In this document: in pieces, positions 40,845 through 49,256 of the stretch | Layout of the letters: each line of letters starts with the position of its first letter | How positions within the stretch are numbered: position 1 is the first letter of the stretch | Position numbers and translations under genes: made by a program | The notes under the pieces: generated by a model | The model's database searches: none | The model's input: the letters and a program-made list of their open reading frames with translations, nothing else | What the model was told of the DNA's origin: nothing | Assembly: GCA_032119795.1 (NCBI GenBank) | Contig: JAUMFO010000003.1 | Location: forward strand, 62,001-126,000 | DNA length: 64,000 nucleotides | Reading direction: 5' to 3' | Source of the DNA: JAGIBJ01 sp032119795 | GTDB lineage: Bacteria > Actinomycetota > Thermoleophilia > Solirubrobacterales > Solirubrobacteraceae

Positions 40845-41524
40845 GCCGGAAGCGCCAAGAGTTCGTCGACGGTCGGGCCGATCCCGCCCGCCGGCTCCAC
40901 CAGCGAACAGGGCATCCCGAGCGCCGCTGCGGCCTCGGCGTCGACCTCGTGGTCGCCGATCATCACGGCCTGCTCTGCGGTGGCGCCGAGCAGCTCCAGG
41001 GCGCGTACGAGCGGCGCGGGATCGGGTTTGGCGGCGCCAACGCCCGCGGAGCTGACGACCACGTCGACGTGCGCCCGAAGTCCGACGGCAAGCATCGTCG
41101 CCTCCAGCGACGCGTCCCAGTTGCTGACGACGGCGACGCGAATCCCAGCGCCGCGCAGGCGTTGTAGCGACTCGACCGTGCCGGGCAGCACCGTGAAGCG
41201 CAGCATGCCCATGAGCACCTGGTAGGCCCGATCGGCGTCGAGCGCTTGGGGCAGCTCGGCGCGCAGCGCGTCGGCGCAGCGCCGGCGCAGCGCCGTGACC
41301 GTGGCGGTGTCGACGCCTTCCAGGTGGTGGGCGCGGTACTCGTTGACCTCGGCCGTCAGTGCGCGGACGGCCTCGTCGTGCGTGACCATCACGCCGCGGG
41401 CGGAAAGCGCGCCGCGCAGACGCTCCACCGGCCGATCGAGCCGCAGCACCGTGCCCATGACGTCACACAGCACCGCCGCGGGGCGGACGGTTGGTCGGCT
41501 AGTTTCGAACGGCACGTGACGCAT
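40841..41524 (-). CDS. HAD-superfamily hydrolase
   Basis: A 227-aa haloacid-dehalogenase-like phosphatase. Motif I is AAVLCDVMGTVLRLD; the usual DxDGT reads DVMGT, so the second Asp is replaced by Met, as in the haloacid dehalogenase/epoxide-hydrolase-like branch. Motif II is VAVVSNWD, motif III the Lys in GAAKPDPAPLV, and motif IV MIGDHEVDAEAA. A helical cap lies between motifs I and II. The start is uncertain: ATG 41524 overlaps the mscS start by 9 nt, and GTG 41515 abuts it. First gene of a unit with two CPBP genes. Confidence 0.82.
   Translation of the reverse strand: MRHVPFETSRPTVRPAAVLCDVMGTVLRLDRPVERLRGALSARGVMVTHDEAVRALTAEVNEYRAHHLEGVDTATVTALRRRCADALRAELPQALDADRAYQVLMGMLRFTVLPGTVESLQRLRGAGIRVAVVSNWDASLEATMLAVGLRAHVDVVVSSAGVGAAKPDPAPLVRALELLGATAEQAVMIGDHEVDAEAAAALGMPCSLVEPAGGIGPTVDELLALPA
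41500..41505 (+). promoter_or_regulatory. Possible -10 element of the MscS gene
   Basis: TAGTTT ends 10 nt before GTG 41516, a slightly longer gap than at the other leaderless candidates. Confidence 0.35.
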
Positions 41525-42322
41525 CTTGAACCAACGCTCATCGCCGCCACCGAGCAGAAGATCGGGGACTGGATCGGCGCCGCCCTCACGCTCGTGCTGA
41601 CGACCGCGGTCGTCCTTGGCCTGCGTTGGGCCGTTCGGCGCCGCAAACCGGTGCAGTTCAGCGACCCGAGCCTGAAGACGCGCATCCGCCTGCTGCAGCG
41701 CATGGGCATCACGATGATCGTGCTGGTCGGGCTGGCGGCCGCCGCTGCGCAGCTCGGGATTCTCGACGGGATCGCCAACGCCGTCCTGGCCGGTTCGGCG
41801 ATCACCGCCGTCATCGTCGGTTTCGCGGCACGCTCCACGCTCGCCAACTCGCTCGCGGGCGTCGTCCTCACGATCACGCAGCCGGTGCGGGTCGGCGACG
41901 TCGTGAAGGTCGGCGATCACGAAGGCACCGTGGAAGACGTCACCCTGAGCGCCACCGTCTTGCGGACCGTGCACGGCACGCTGATCCGAATTCCGAACGA
42001 ACTGATGGCCCAGAGCGTCGTCTACAACGACACGATTCTCAGCGGTGGCGTGATCCCTGAGATCTCGGTTCTGGTGCCGTTCGGCGCCGACATGCCTGCC
42101 GCGATCAACGTCGCCCTCGATCTCGTCGGCGTTGAGGTTGCCCGCCACACCGCCGTGGAAGCGGAGGGCTGGAATCGCCTGATGGTCCGGGGCGAGCGGT
42201 GCGCACCAGGCGATCGGATCGCCGCCGAAGCCCGCTTGCGGCTCGCGCTGACGGATGCACTCACGCGCGCCGGGATGCTCTCTCGAGACGAACCGGAGCA
42301 GGAACCTACCCGCCCCGTCTAG
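41516..42322 (+). CDS. MscS-family mechanosensitive channel
   Basis: A 268-aa small-conductance mechanosensitive channel homologue. Three N-terminal helices end in the pore-lining helix (AVLAGSAITAVIVGFAARST). The beta domain follows with NSLAGVVLTITQPVRVGDVVKVGDHEGTV (shown in family order over about residues 115-145) and LIRIPNELMAQSVVYN. The C-terminal cage domain is shortened. It would release solutes on osmotic downshift. The GTG start lies in a CACGTG palindrome shared with a possible HAD start on the other strand. Confidence 0.9.
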   Translation: MTHLEPTLIAATEQKIGDWIGAALTLVLTTAVVLGLRWAVRRRKPVQFSDPSLKTRIRLLQRMGITMIVLVGLAAAAAQLGILDGIANAVLAGSAITAVIVGFAARSTLANSLAGVVLTITQPVRVGDVVKVGDHEGTVEDVTLSATVLRTVHGTLIRIPNELMAQSVVYNDTILSGGVIPEISVLVPFGADMPAAINVALDLVGVEVARHTAVEAEGWNRLMVRGERCAPGDRIAAEARLRLALTDALTRAGMLSRDEPEQEPTRPV

Positions 42323-42324
42323 AA
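42319..42324 (+). promoter_or_regulatory. Possible -10 element of the PBP gene
   Basis: TAGAAT overlaps the mscS stop. It would give a leader of about 40 nt before the ATG at 42370. Confidence 0.35.
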
Positions 42325-42369
42325 TCACCCGTTCGCGGAAGCCCGGATCGGGTGCGCCGCCTGCTCTGA

Positions 42370-44604
42370 ATGAACACGCGCCGCACACGAATTCGCCACC
42401 GCGCCCGTCGGCGTGGTCCTTCTCGCCTCGTCGTGCTGCTCTTCGGCGGCATGATGGTCGCGGGTGCCTTGGCCGTCGGCAGCGTCGTCGGCTGGATCGT
42501 CTGGATCGCTACGAGCGGGCCGGAGATCTCAGAGCTCAAGCCGCGTGAGCAGGGCCGCTCGTCGCAGATTTTTGCCGCTGACGGCACCAGCATCGGCTTC
42601 TTGCAGTCGCGCGTGGTGCGCCAGCCGATCGCCTCGACGCTCGTACCCGAATACATGCGACAGGCCACCGTGGCCGTCGAGGACCGCCGGTTCTACGACC
42701 ACAAGGGCGTCGACTTCGAGGGCGTCGTTCGCGCGGCCTTCCGCAACATCAGCTCCGGCAAGACCGTCGAGGGCGGCTCCACGCTGACGATGCAGCTCGT
42801 CCGCACGCTCTACGCAGACAAAGACCGCAGCATCAAGCGCAAGATCCGCGAAGCCAAACTCGCGGAGGAGCTGGAGAACGTCCACCACGGCGCCGCCGGC
42901 AAGAAGTGGATCCTCAACCAGTACCTCAACAACGTGCCGTACGGCACGTCGGGCGGCCAGGAGATCATCGGCGTCCAGGCCGCAGCTCGGGCCTTCTACG
43001 ACAAACCCGCCAAGGATCTGACCCTCCCGCAGGCCGCGATGCTCGCCGGCCTGCCGCAGGCCCCGACGGACTACAACCCGCTGATCAACCCCAACGACGC
43101 CAAGACGCGCCGTAACGACGTGCTGACCCGCATGGAAGCGCAGGGGATGATCACCGCACAGCAGGCTGCGGACGCCAAGGCCGCCAAGATCGACGTCAAG
43201 CCTGGTGGCAGCGGCTACTACTCCACGCGCACCGAGGGCCACGTCTTCGACTACGTCAAGAAGCAGCTGATCGCCCAGTACGGCCGTTCGACCGTCTCCC
43301 GCGGCGGGCTCAAGGTCTACACGACGATCGATCTGCGCCTGCAGCGTGCCGCGCGCAAAGCCATGGCAGACAACCTCGGCGCACCCGGCATGCCGGCGTC
43401 GGCGATCGTGAGCATCGACCCGGCCAACGGCCAGATCGTCGCGATGGCGTCGTCCAAGTCGTATGCCACGCGCAAGTTCAACCTCGCCGCCCAGGTGAGT
43501 CGCCGCCCCGGCTCGACCTTCAAAACGATGACCCTGATGGCCGCCGTGCGCCGCGGCGTCGTGCCGGAGTCCACGAGCTACGTCTCCAAGCCGATCAACA
43601 TTAAGACCGGGCCGTTCGGCCCGATTGAGGTCAAGACCTACGGCGGTACCTACGGGGGCTCGATGAACCTCGTCAAGGCGACGCTCACGTCAGACAACAC
43701 CGTCTACATGCAGCTCGCGCTCGACATCGGCCCGGATCTCGTCAAGAAAGCCGCCGTCGACATGGGCATCAAGTCGCCACTGCAAGGCCTGCCCGCCGAA
43801 TCGCTGGGCGGCATCAAGTACGGCGTGACTCCGCTGGAGATGGCGAACTCCTACGCGACGATCGCCTCCGGCGGCTACCGCAATCAGCCGACGGCCATCA
43901 AGAAGGTCGTGTTCCCCAAGAGTTCGCGCTATCCCAGCGGGAAGACCTTCGACCTTGGCCACCCCAAGCGCGCGAAGACCTTTAAGAACGGCGTGACGGG
44001 TGAGGTCACCAACATCCTCGAGCAGAACGTCAAGGGCGGCACCGGTGGGCGCGCCCAGATCCAGTGCCCCGCCGCCGGCAAGACCGGCACCGTCGACGAC
44101 TTCGAGGACGCGTGGTTCGTCGGCTTCTCGCCGCGGATCGCCACGTCGGTGTGGGTCGGCTACGAGCCGGACCCCATCCAGATGACCTCGCAGTTCCAGG
44201 GGGCCTCGGTCGCTGGCGGCACGTTCCCTGCCCAGATCTGGGGGCAGTACATGAAGGAGGCCGTCAAGGGCAAGCCGTGCGGCACCTTCAAGAAGATCAC
44301 CGAGCCGTTGACGCCCGTGAAGTTCAAGGGCCGCTACGCCAGCTCCGGCGGCGACGGCACCGGCGACGACCTCGGCGACCCAGACGGCACGACCGCCACC
44401 TCGCCGGACACCGTCGGCCAGGAGCCCGTCAAGAAGCCGAGCAACACCACGAAACCCAGCACCGGCAATACCGGGAACGGGAACACCGGCGGGAATGGCA
44501 ACGCGGGCAATGGCGATGGGAACGGCGGCACCGTGACGCCGGCCTCACCGGCACCGGGCGGCGGCATCCCACCGGCGCAGCAGCGCGGCCCCGACGGCCA
44601 GTAG
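42370..44604 (+). CDS. Class A penicillin-binding protein (bifunctional)
   Basis: A peptidoglycan glycosyltransferase and transpeptidase of 744 aa. Basic cytoplasmic N-terminus, one membrane helix (about 20-46), then a GT51 domain with catalytic Glu104 in VEDRRFYDHKGVDFEG and EGGSTLTMQLVR. The transpeptidase domain has SxxK in RPGSTFKTM (Ser near 381), SDN in LTSDNTVYM, and KTGT near 573. A Gly/Asn/Pro-rich tail of about 90 residues ends the protein. All catalytic motifs are intact. It lies between mscS and infA on the same strand. Confidence 0.95.
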   Translation: MNTRRTRIRHRARRRGPSRLVVLLFGGMMVAGALAVGSVVGWIVWIATSGPEISELKPREQGRSSQIFAADGTSIGFLQSRVVRQPIASTLVPEYMRQATVAVEDRRFYDHKGVDFEGVVRAAFRNISSGKTVEGGSTLTMQLVRTLYADKDRSIKRKIREAKLAEELENVHHGAAGKKWILNQYLNNVPYGTSGGQEIIGVQAAARAFYDKPAKDLTLPQAAMLAGLPQAPTDYNPLINPNDAKTRRNDVLTRMEAQGMITAQQAADAKAAKIDVKPGGSGYYSTRTEGHVFDYVKKQLIAQYGRSTVSRGGLKVYTTIDLRLQRAARKAMADNLGAPGMPASAIVSIDPANGQIVAMASSKSYATRKFNLAAQVSRRPGSTFKTMTLMAAVRRGVVPESTSYVSKPINIKTGPFGPIEVKTYGGTYGGSMNLVKATLTSDNTVYMQLALDIGPDLVKKAAVDMGIKSPLQGLPAESLGGIKYGVTPLEMANSYATIASGGYRNQPTAIKKVVFPKSSRYPSGKTFDLGHPKRAKTFKNGVTGEVTNILEQNVKGGTGGRAQIQCPAAGKTGTVDDFEDAWFVGFSPRIATSVWVGYEPDPIQMTSQFQGASVAGGTFPAQIWGQYMKEAVKGKPCGTFKKITEPLTPVKFKGRYASSGGDGTGDDLGDPDGTTATSPDTVGQEPVKKPSNTTKPSTGNTGNGNTGGNGNAGNGDGNGGTVTPASPAPGGGIPPAQQRGPDGQ

Positions 44605-44660
44605 CGGGCAAAACCGCCCTGCGCCGTTGGGGAACACCCGACCCGAGGGCTCCGCACTGC

Positions 44661-44666
44661 TACCGT
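44661..44666 (+). promoter_or_regulatory. -10 element of infA, leaderless geometry
   Basis: TACCGT ends 8 nt before GTG 44675, with no SD. A leaderless mRNA for an initiation factor is a notable arrangement. Confidence 0.5.
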
Positions 44667-44674
44667 GCTCTGTC

Positions 44675-44893
44675 GTGGCCAAAGAAGAAAAAGTTGAATT
44701 CGAGGGCGAAGTCGTCGAGGCACTGCCGAACGCAATGTTCAAGGTGAAGCTCGACAACGACCACGTCGTTCTCGGTCACGTCGCCGGCAAGATGCGCCGC
44801 TTCCGCATTCGTATCCTCCCGGGCGACCGGGTCCGCGTGGAGTTGTCGCCGTACGACCTCGACCGCGCACGGATCGTCTACCGCCACCGGTAG
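44675..44893 (+). CDS. infA: Translation initiation factor IF-1
   Basis: A 72-aa OB-fold protein that occupies the ribosomal A site during initiation. The sequence has MAKEEKVEFEGEVVEALPNA, FKVKLDNDHVVLGHVAGKMR and the typical end SPYDLDRARIVYRHR. Length is exactly that of the family. In many genomes infA sits in the ribosomal-protein cluster before rpmJ; here it stands alone between a PBP gene and thiL with its own promoter and terminator. The GTG start follows a TACCGT by 8 nt. Confidence 0.97.
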   Translation: MAKEEKVEFEGEVVEALPNAMFKVKLDNDHVVLGHVAGKMRRFRIRILPGDRVRVELSPYDLDRARIVYRHR

Positions 44894-44903
44894 ACACCGC
44901 TGA

Positions 44904-44924
44904 GGGTCGGTTCGCCGGCCCTTT
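44904..44924 (+). terminator. Intrinsic terminator of infA with TTCG tetraloop
   Basis: GGGTCGG (44904-44910), loop TTCG (44911-44914), CCGGCCC (44915-44921), then TTT. The stem is 7 bp with one G-T pair, and the UUCG loop is exceptionally stable in RNA. It ends 8 nt before the thiL ATG. Confidence 0.75.
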
Positions 44925-44932
44925 GTCGTTCT

Positions 44933-46003
44933 ATGGCCCGCTCTGAGTTTGATCTGATCGCGGCCATCCGGGAGCGGTTTCCTGCCGCCGGACCGCGTGT
45001 GGTCATCGGCAGCGGCGATGACGCCGCCGTCGTGTGCGCTGGCGGGGCGCACAGCGTCATCTCGGTCGACACGACCGTCGACGGCGTGCATGCGCGTCTG
45101 GATCTCGGCGAGCCGCTCGCTGCGGCGAGGGCGTTTGGCTGGCGGGCACTGACGACGGCGCTGTCTGACCTCGCAGCGATGGGTGTCGGCGCCGCTGCGT
45201 CCAGTGGGCCGTCGGGCGCTGCCGCGCCTGCGATCGAGGCCTACGTCGCGTTGACGCTGCCCAGGGGCGCGTCGGACGAGATCGCTTTGGCGCTCGCCGA
45301 CGGGCTCGGCGAGGCCGCCGCGCGCTACGGCGTGAGCGTCGTCGGTGGCGACGTGACGGCCGGACCGGTCGTGGTGATGTCGGTGACGGTGGTCGGCTGG
45401 GCCGGCGACGCGGGAGCCGGCAATGCGAAGGCCGGCGGCAAGCCGATGCCCAACGTCCTGTCGCGGTCCGGGGCCCGTGCTGGCGATCTCGTCGGCCTGA
45501 CCGGCCCGATCGGCGCGGCTGGCGCGGGGCTGGCGCTACTTCTCGGCGACGTCGACCCGGCGACGCTCCCGGCCCAGGACGTCGACCAGCTGCTGCGCGC
45601 GTACCTGCGCCCGATCCCACAGCTGTCGGTGGGCGCCGCACTGCTCGACGCCGGCGCCACCGCCGCGATCGACGTCTCCGACGGGCTCGTTCAAGACGCC
45701 GGCCACGTCGCCCTCGCTAGCGGCGTCTCGCTGCGGATCTCCAGCGACCTCGTCCCGATCGCGCCTGGCGTCGACGCGGTCGCCCTGCAGCTCGGCGACT
45801 CGGCGGAGGCGTTCGCCTCGGGTACCGGCGAGGACTTCGTCTTGCTCGTCACCGTGCCGCCCGATCGCCGCGAGGCTGCCGAAGCGGCGGGGGTCGTCGC
45901 GTGGATCGGCGACGTCCGATCGGGCGAGGTCGGGGTGACGGTGTCGGGATTGGGGGATGCCAGCGCAGGCGTCCACCCCGGCGGCCACGACCACCGGCGG
46001 TAG
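44933..46003 (+). CDS. thiL: Thiamine-monophosphate kinase
   Basis: Phosphorylates thiamine monophosphate to the active cofactor thiamine diphosphate. The 356-aa protein has IGSGDDAAVV near residue 28, SVDTTVDGVHARLD, the tandem-Asp region ALSDLAAMGV, SVVGGDVT, AIDVSDGLVQDAG, and GTGEDFVLLV, which are the Mg/ATP and substrate sites. The C-terminal Gly-His region (AGVHPGGHDH) is also present. An Ala/Gly-rich insertion near residues 160-175 separates the two halves. The start lies directly after the infA terminator, with no visible SD. Confidence 0.93.
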   Translation: MARSEFDLIAAIRERFPAAGPRVVIGSGDDAAVVCAGGAHSVISVDTTVDGVHARLDLGEPLAAARAFGWRALTTALSDLAAMGVGAAASSGPSGAAAPAIEAYVALTLPRGASDEIALALADGLGEAAARYGVSVVGGDVTAGPVVVMSVTVVGWAGDAGAGNAKAGGKPMPNVLSRSGARAGDLVGLTGPIGAAGAGLALLLGDVDPATLPAQDVDQLLRAYLRPIPQLSVGAALLDAGATAAIDVSDGLVQDAGHVALASGVSLRISSDLVPIAPGVDAVALQLGDSAEAFASGTGEDFVLLVTVPPDRREAAEAAGVVAWIGDVRSGEVGVTVSGLGDASAGVHPGGHDHRR

Positions 46004-46321
46004 CCGCGGCGTGGGTCCCGATCCTGCCGGCCGGGTCCTACCTCGTCAGCCACCCATGGCCGCCGGGAGAGCGGTCTCCGGCCGTTCGGAGCGACAGAAC
46101 CGGAGGCGAGCGCTCCGCTAACCACATCGCCGTTGAACCCGCACGTCTCTGCTACTTCTCTCGCCGTGCCACGGCTGGATCGGTGCCCCGCTCGGCAGGC
46201 GGCGGCTAGCCCGGTTGGCAAGACTGTCGGCGCTGACACTGTCGACGCGCCGACCCAACCACAACGTACCGCGGTAGCTGTGACTACAGCACAGCCACTC
46301 TTCCTCTACCGTTGCCGTCCG
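46004..46321. other. Intergenic region before the membrane-protein gene
   Basis: No gene is supported in these 318 nt. I see no tRNA-like or riboswitch-like fold, only a few short inverted segments and a promoter at its end (TACCGT, 46307-46312). Confidence 0.5.
46307..46312 (+). promoter_or_regulatory. -10 element of the membrane-protein operon, leaderless geometry
   Basis: TACCGT ends 9 nt before ATG 46322 and supports that start over the open frame upstream. Confidence 0.45.
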
Positions 46322-48199
46322 ATGACCGCTCAGACCACTCGTGACACGGCAGACCCGGACATCGAGCCACCGACAAAGAGTCGGCTGGCCAAGGTGCGGT
46401 CCGACCGCCGCCTGCAAGCGCTCGCTGCTGGGCTCGTTCTCGCTGCTGGGCTCGCGCTCATCCTGTGGTCGAACCGCGGGAGCTTCTTCTATCTCGACGA
46501 CTGGGACTTTGCGATCCTCCGCACACGCCTCGGCGAGGGCGACATCTTCGGGCCCCAGAACCAGAACTGGCACGTGACCACGCTGATGGTCTACTACGCG
46601 CTACTGAAGGTCTTCGGGTTTGGGTCCTACGTGCCGTTCCGACTTGCGTCGGCGGCACTACTTGCGACCATCGCGCTGCTGGGCTACCTCTATGCCCGTC
46701 AGCGCGTCGGGGCCTGGTGGGCGCTCGCAGCCATCTCGCTGATCGTGTTCAACTCCGGCACCGAGATCGCCCTTTGGCCATTCCAGATCGGCCAGCTCGT
46801 CTCGATCGCCTCGGGAATCGGAGCCCTGCTTCTCGTCGACCGGGAGCCTCGCGCAGCCGTCCTGGCGGGAATTGCCGCGCTCCTGCTCCTAGCGGTGGTG
46901 TCCTCGTCGGCGGGCATCCCGATGCTGCTCATCGTGATCGTCGACCGCTTCCTCTGTCGTGGCGGCCCGCGCTGCGGCTTCGGGCCCGGAGGGCCGCGAC
47001 TCGCACTTCTGGCCACTGCTCCGGCGCTCCTGCTCTACGCCTGGTGGAACCACAAGTGGGCAGGACCGAATCCGAACCCCGCCAACCTCGCCGCGTACTC
47101 CGCAGCACTGTCGGGCGCCATCGACGCCGGTCAGAACGGCGTCCAGCGCACGCTGGGCCTCTTCGACGCGGCCGGCCCGTCGTCGTCGTTCTGGGGCCAG
47201 ATCGCTTTCGCGGCGCTCGTGATCCTCACGTGCGCGCGCATCTTCGGCCCGCATCCGGCCGATCGCCGCCGGATCATCGCAGTGTGCGCTGGACTTGTCG
47301 GATACTGGGTGCTGCTGTCTTGGGGGCGTGCCAACGTGCCCGGCTACGCGAATTCGCCGCGCTATCTCTTCATCACCCAAGTGCTGCTCGTGCTCCTGGC
47401 CGCCGACTTGGGCAAGAGTGTGCTCGGCCAGCACAGAGACCGACTGGGGATGTTCTCCGGCGTCCGCGGAACTGCTCTCGCCAGCGGCCTGATGGTCGTC
47501 GTCGTCTTGGCCACCGTCACTTCGGCACTTCACACGTCCAAGGAACTGCGGAACCTCGGATACGTGCTTCGCATCCAGGGTTGGGCAGCGAAGGGCCAAA
47601 GCGCCGCCATCGCGCTACTGCCGCCGGAGGACCAACCCCACGCCTCTTTCTTCCTTGACCCGGCCAGTCGCGGCCTGGGTCGACCCGGCTCGATGTACCT
47701 CGACGGCTTGAAGCGCTTCGGAACCGACCTCCCGACCGAAGCCGAGCTGCGCGGCCTGCCTGTCGAGGCACGCGAGTTCGCCGACGGCTACCTTCTCGAC
47801 CGCTTCGCGCCCGTTGTGGCCGCCGATCAATATGGACCCGACCGGCCGCCACGGGGCACCCCCCCAACGATCACTCAGGTCGGTCTCGAGCCTGTCCAGA
47901 TTACGCCCGAGCGCGGTACCGCCTGCGTCAAGGTGTCTGCCCGCTCCGAGTTGGGCACCGTCTCGATCCCCATCGCGGGCGCCACCAACATCACCAACAC
48001 CGCGCAAATCCCGAGCTTCCTGCAAGGCAGACGCTACGCGCCCGGATTTTCTCAGCCTGCCGACCTTCCGATTCCTCCTAAGCAGACGCGCCGCGTTGGG
48101 ATTCGGCGCGACCAGGGTTCGGCGCCCTGGTCGCTGCAGCTGCGCGGTAGTGCGTCCCGGATCTGCGCCGCGCCGACCAGCACAAGCACGACGGGTTAG
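46322..48199 (+). CDS. Polytopic membrane protein, possibly GT-C-like
   Basis: A 625-aa protein with about 11 hydrophobic segments, then a periplasmic C-terminal region of about 190 residues. The first extracytoplasmic loop contains SFFYLDDWDFAILR; an Asp-Asp or Glu-Asp pair at this place is a feature of GT-C glycosyltransferases using polyprenyl-phosphate sugars. No closer family is recognised. It is followed after 12 nt by two epimerase genes and a GT2, so a glycan role is likely. The ATG at 46322 has a TACCGT 9 nt upstream. Confidence 0.7.
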   Translation: MTAQTTRDTADPDIEPPTKSRLAKVRSDRRLQALAAGLVLAAGLALILWSNRGSFFYLDDWDFAILRTRLGEGDIFGPQNQNWHVTTLMVYYALLKVFGFGSYVPFRLASAALLATIALLGYLYARQRVGAWWALAAISLIVFNSGTEIALWPFQIGQLVSIASGIGALLLVDREPRAAVLAGIAALLLLAVVSSSAGIPMLLIVIVDRFLCRGGPRCGFGPGGPRLALLATAPALLLYAWWNHKWAGPNPNPANLAAYSAALSGAIDAGQNGVQRTLGLFDAAGPSSSFWGQIAFAALVILTCARIFGPHPADRRRIIAVCAGLVGYWVLLSWGRANVPGYANSPRYLFITQVLLVLLAADLGKSVLGQHRDRLGMFSGVRGTALASGLMVVVVLATVTSALHTSKELRNLGYVLRIQGWAAKGQSAAIALLPPEDQPHASFFLDPASRGLGRPGSMYLDGLKRFGTDLPTEAELRGLPVEAREFADGYLLDRFAPVVAADQYGPDRPPRGTPPTITQVGLEPVQITPERGTACVKVSARSELGTVSIPIAGATNITNTAQIPSFLQGRRYAPGFSQPADLPIPPKQTRRVGIRRDQGSAPWSLQLRGSASRICAAPTSTSTTG

Positions 48200-48211
48200 G
48201 AGTAGCGCATC

Positions 48212-49249
48212 ATGCGACTCCTCATAACCGGGGGCGCCGGCTTCATCGGATCGACCTTGGCACTCACCCTGGCGGAACGGCACCCAGACTGGTCCATCAC
48301 AGCGCTGGACAACCTCTACCGCCGCGGCTCGGAGCTGAGCCTTCCACGGCTGAAGGCAGCCGGCGTCGCCTTTCTCCACGGCGACATCCGCCTGCCGGGC
48401 GATCTCGCCAATCTAAAACCGTTCGACGCGCTCATCGAGTGCTCAGCCGAGCCGTCCGTCCGCGCCGAGGGCGGCCTGCTTGTCCCGGTCAACCTCACGG
48501 GCGCCCACCACTGCTTCGAGGCAGCCTCCCGCTTCGAGGCGCAGATTATCTTTCTGTCGACGAGCCGCGTCTATCCCGTGGCGGCGATCGAGGGCTTGTA
48601 CTACGGCGACGCACCCACCCGCTACGAGCCCAAGGGCAAGCAGCCGCTGCCGGGCGTGTCGGCTGAGGGCGTGACGGAAGCGTTCCCGCTCACGGGCGCC
48701 CGTACCCTCTACGGCGCAACCAAGCTGGCGGCGGAACTTCTCCTGCAGGAGTACGGCGGCCCGCATACGATCAACCGCTTCGGTGTTGTCGCTGGTCCAT
48801 GGCAAATGGGCAAGGTTGACCAAGGGGTTTTCACCCATTGGATCCTCAGCGCGCTCTTCGATCTACCGCTGAAGTACTTTGGATTTGACGGCCAGGGCCG
48901 CCAGGTGCGAGACGTGCTGCACGTCCAGGACCTCGTCGACCTAATCGAACTCCAGCTCGGCGATCCGGCCCTCTGGTCCCGCCGGGTCTTCAACGCTGGC
49001 GGCGGCCGCCAGAACTCCCTCTCCCTCGTCGAGCTCACCGGTCTCGTCGAGCAACTCACCGGCAAGTCCCTAGAAATTGGCAACCTGCCAGGCACCCATT
49101 CAACCGACGTGCGCTGGTACGTGACCGACAACGCCGCGATCACGCAGTTCTCGGGTTGGAAACCGCTCCGGAGCGCGACCGATACCCTTGCCGACATCCG
49201 CGACTGGGCACTTGCCCACGAATCCATCGTCCGAGCCGCCCTTCCTTAA
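48212..49249 (+). CDS. NAD-dependent epimerase, CDP-paratose 2-epimerase-like
   Basis: An extended SDR protein of 345 aa. LLITGGAGFIGSTLAL is the NAD motif. DNLYRRGSELSLPRL and ECSAEPSVRAEGG are typical of the CDP-tyvelose/paratose epimerase group. The catalytic region is FLSTSRVYP with TLYGATKLAAELL (Tyr-x-x-x-Lys), then GPWQMGKVDQGVF and GRQVRDVLHVQDLV. AGGAG 9 nt before the ATG is a good SD. The next gene is a homologue, so the two may catalyse successive or heteromeric steps on one NDP-sugar. The exact sugar is unknown. Confidence 0.82.
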   Translation: MRLLITGGAGFIGSTLALTLAERHPDWSITALDNLYRRGSELSLPRLKAAGVAFLHGDIRLPGDLANLKPFDALIECSAEPSVRAEGGLLVPVNLTGAHHCFEAASRFEAQIIFLSTSRVYPVAAIEGLYYGDAPTRYEPKGKQPLPGVSAEGVTEAFPLTGARTLYGATKLAAELLLQEYGGPHTINRFGVVAGPWQMGKVDQGVFTHWILSALFDLPLKYFGFDGQGRQVRDVLHVQDLVDLIELQLGDPALWSRRVFNAGGGRQNSLSLVELTGLVEQLTGKSLEIGNLPGTHSTDVRWYVTDNAAITQFSGWKPLRSATDTLADIRDWALAHESIVRAALP

Positions 49250-49256
49250 GTAACCT

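Noticed and set aside
46004..46321. tRNA or riboswitch in the gap before 46322
   Set aside because: No cloverleaf, T-loop GTTCRANNC segment in context, or known aptamer core could be found by eye.
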